The translations under genes were made by a program, and so were the position numbers. Shown here in pieces: positions 63,439-64,000 of a stretch of DNA of 64,000 bases; within the stretch, counting starts at the first letter, position 1, and each line of letters begins with the position of its first letter. The notes under the pieces were generated by a model. That model was not told the origin of the DNA, made no database searches, and saw only the letters and a program-made list of their open reading frames with translations. The stretch covers positions 1 through 64,000 of the forward strand of contig NZ_JBFCVL010000002.1 of NCBI RefSeq assembly GCF_040712075.1, read 5' to 3'. Source of the stretch: Fodinicurvata sp. EGI_FJ10296 (GTDB taxonomy: Bacteria; Pseudomonadota; Alphaproteobacteria; DSM-16000; Inquilinaceae).

Positions 63439-63842
63439 TCACATGCGGGGACTGAGCGCCTTGTGGCAGGCGATCGCCCGGTCGGCCCAGGCGACCAGCT
63501 CGGCCGGGGTCAGCTGGTCGATCTCCGACAGCGGCCAGTGGAAGACCGCCGCAACAACCGCGATCAGCGCTTCGAGGCCGCGCGACCCGATGGTTTGCCG
63601 CGCTTTCCCAGCATTCCCTCGATCGCCAGGGCGATGGCCTCGAAGTCCTCGACATCGATCTGATCAACTTCTTCGGGACCCAATTCAGCCAGCTGGCCGA
63701 CCAGATAGAAGGTCTGTTCGGCCTGATTGCCGTACTCCTGCATACGGCGCAGATCGCCGGTGCGCGGTCGGCGCAGGCGCAAACTCGTGCGCCCGTCATC
63801 CAGCGGATGGGACAGGGTGATTTCCGTGACGGCTTTGGTCAT
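63439..63842 (-). CDS. Tail assembly protein E+E', -1 frameshift product
   Basis: P2 gpE/gpE+E' type pair. The zero frame gives gpE (63564-63842). A -1 slip on GGGAAAG at 63603-63609 joins its first 80 codons to 54 more residues, reading on through EALIAVVAAVFHWPLSEIDQ to DRAIACHKALSPRM, ending at 63439. The added part is the GpE' pattern (VFHWP). The longer product is expected to act as the assembly chaperone that binds the tape measure, as for lambda gpGT. The tape measure begins 10 bases further on. Confidence 0.8.
63564..63842 (-). CDS. Tail assembly protein gpE (zero frame)
   Basis: 92 residues: TEITLSHPLDDGRTSLRLRRP, then ELGPEEVDQIDVEDFEAIALAIEGMLG. P2 gpE-like. Its last codons overlap the -1 frame described in the entry for the frameshift product. 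Confidence 0.85.
   Translation of the reverse strand: MTKAVTEITLSHPLDDGRTSLRLRRPRTGDLRRMQEYGNQAEQTFYLVGQLAELGPEEVDQIDVEDFEAIALAIEGMLGKRGKPSGRAASKR
63603..63609 (-). promoter_or_regulatory. -1 ribosomal slippery heptamer GGGAAAG
   Basis: On the minus strand the heptamer reads G GGA AAG in the zero frame, the required X XXY YYZ phase. It is the same heptamer as lambda G-GT. The stop of gpE lies 36 bases beyond it. Confidence 0.8.
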
Positions 63843-63893
63843 CGCTCAGGCTCCAACGGGTTGTGATAAGGGGGGAATAGCAATGGGGGTGGT

Positions 63894-64000
63894 TCAGATG
63901 CCGAGGATCTCGCGCCGCTCGGCCAGATGGTCGACACCGTCGATGCGGCGGACCGTGTTCATGATGTCGATATAGGCGGCTTCGCGGCCGTCGATGGTCA
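63894..64000 (-). CDS. Phage major tail tube protein FII, C-terminal part
   Basis: Partial; continues beyond the right edge. The visible 34 residues read TIDGREAAYIDIMNTVRRID, then GVDHLAERREILGI and a stop, matching the end of the contractile tail tube protein of P2-like phages (D-I-N-R-V-N-G-D-L-A pattern). The gene order is FII then E, as in P2. Confidence 0.85.
   Translation of the reverse strand, partial: TIDGREAAYIDIMNTVRRIDGVDHLAERREILGI

Larger units (their letters stand above)
55200..64000. mobile_element. P2-like prophage or tail island, right end beyond window
   Basis: From an integrase C-terminal remnant next to tRNA-Pro to the right edge, all recognisable genes are phage functions: an adenine methyltransferase, GH108 endolysin, and a contractile-tail module in P2 order (D, X, U, tape measure, E/E', FII). 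The left part (55740-56470) is AT-rich compared with the chromosome. Capsid and packaging genes are not in view, so an intact prophage, a defective one and a tailocin-like cluster all remain possible. Confidence 0.85.

Overview
The window is GC-rich bacterial chromosome with alphaproteobacterial hallmarks: the tig-clpP-clpX-lon-hupB block, a valS-popZ-tolC-pcm block (PopZ is an alphaproteobacterial polar organiser), an AapJQMP amino-acid ABC transporter, an NDUFS4-type complex I accessory subunit, and a direct-repeat GTTC-N7-GTTC LexA-type site. LptD, TolC and the YdbH/YnbE/YdbL set show a Gram-negative cell with an LPS-bearing outer membrane. I cannot name a genus from sequence alone.

Layout. 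1-1050: debris of insertion sequences (start of an IS66-type element cutting into a decayed IS110/IS1111 transposase). 1060-1610: two identical tRNA-Asp genes and tRNA-Val. 1824-8812: protein quality control on the minus strand (HU, Lon, ClpX, ClpP, trigger factor). 9063-15293: tRNA-Leu, NAD(P)HX repair enzyme, tRNA-His, an aminotransferase, then glnB-glnA behind a sigma-54 promoter, and two very small membrane-protein ORFs, one with a LexA box inside its promoter. 15306-25228: thioesterase, ParE, an overlapping isochorismatase/hydrolase pair, a DEAD-box helicase, LptD and MmsA. 25460-34727: a coiled-coil membrane protein, the ydbH-ynbE-ydbL operon, a Na+/H+ antiporter with a C-terminal cNMP-binding domain, CutA, and two small envelope proteins. 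34864-44090: IlvD, ValS, PopZ, TolC, PCM, tRNA-Cys, tRNA-Asn and a Cro/CI-type regulator. 44369-54039: Nudix hydrolase, cysteine synthase, AlaX, sulfurtransferase, AapJQMP, and metC overlapping hisI. 54085-55185: a hypothetical gene, tRNA-Arg, the NDUFS4-like gene and tRNA-Pro.

55200-64000: a P2-like prophage or phage-tail island running off the right edge. It begins with an integrase remnant and an AT-rich membrane-protein gene. The minus-strand tail operon then reads tube (FII), E/E+E', tape measure, U, X, D, a small membrane protein and a GH108 endolysin, closed by a strong terminator; an adenine methyltransferase and a holin-like gene follow. The E/E' pair carries an in-frame GGGAAAG slippery heptamer for a programmed -1 frameshift. 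Whether capsid genes exist (prophage versus tailocin) cannot be seen here.

Most noteworthy observations: a possible SOS-controlled 35-residue membrane protein (15128-15293), analogous in logic but not demonstrably in sequence to Caulobacter SidA; the E/E' frameshift site; twin-arginine-like signals on both small partners of YdbH; and the AT-rich cargo-like gene at the phage edge.
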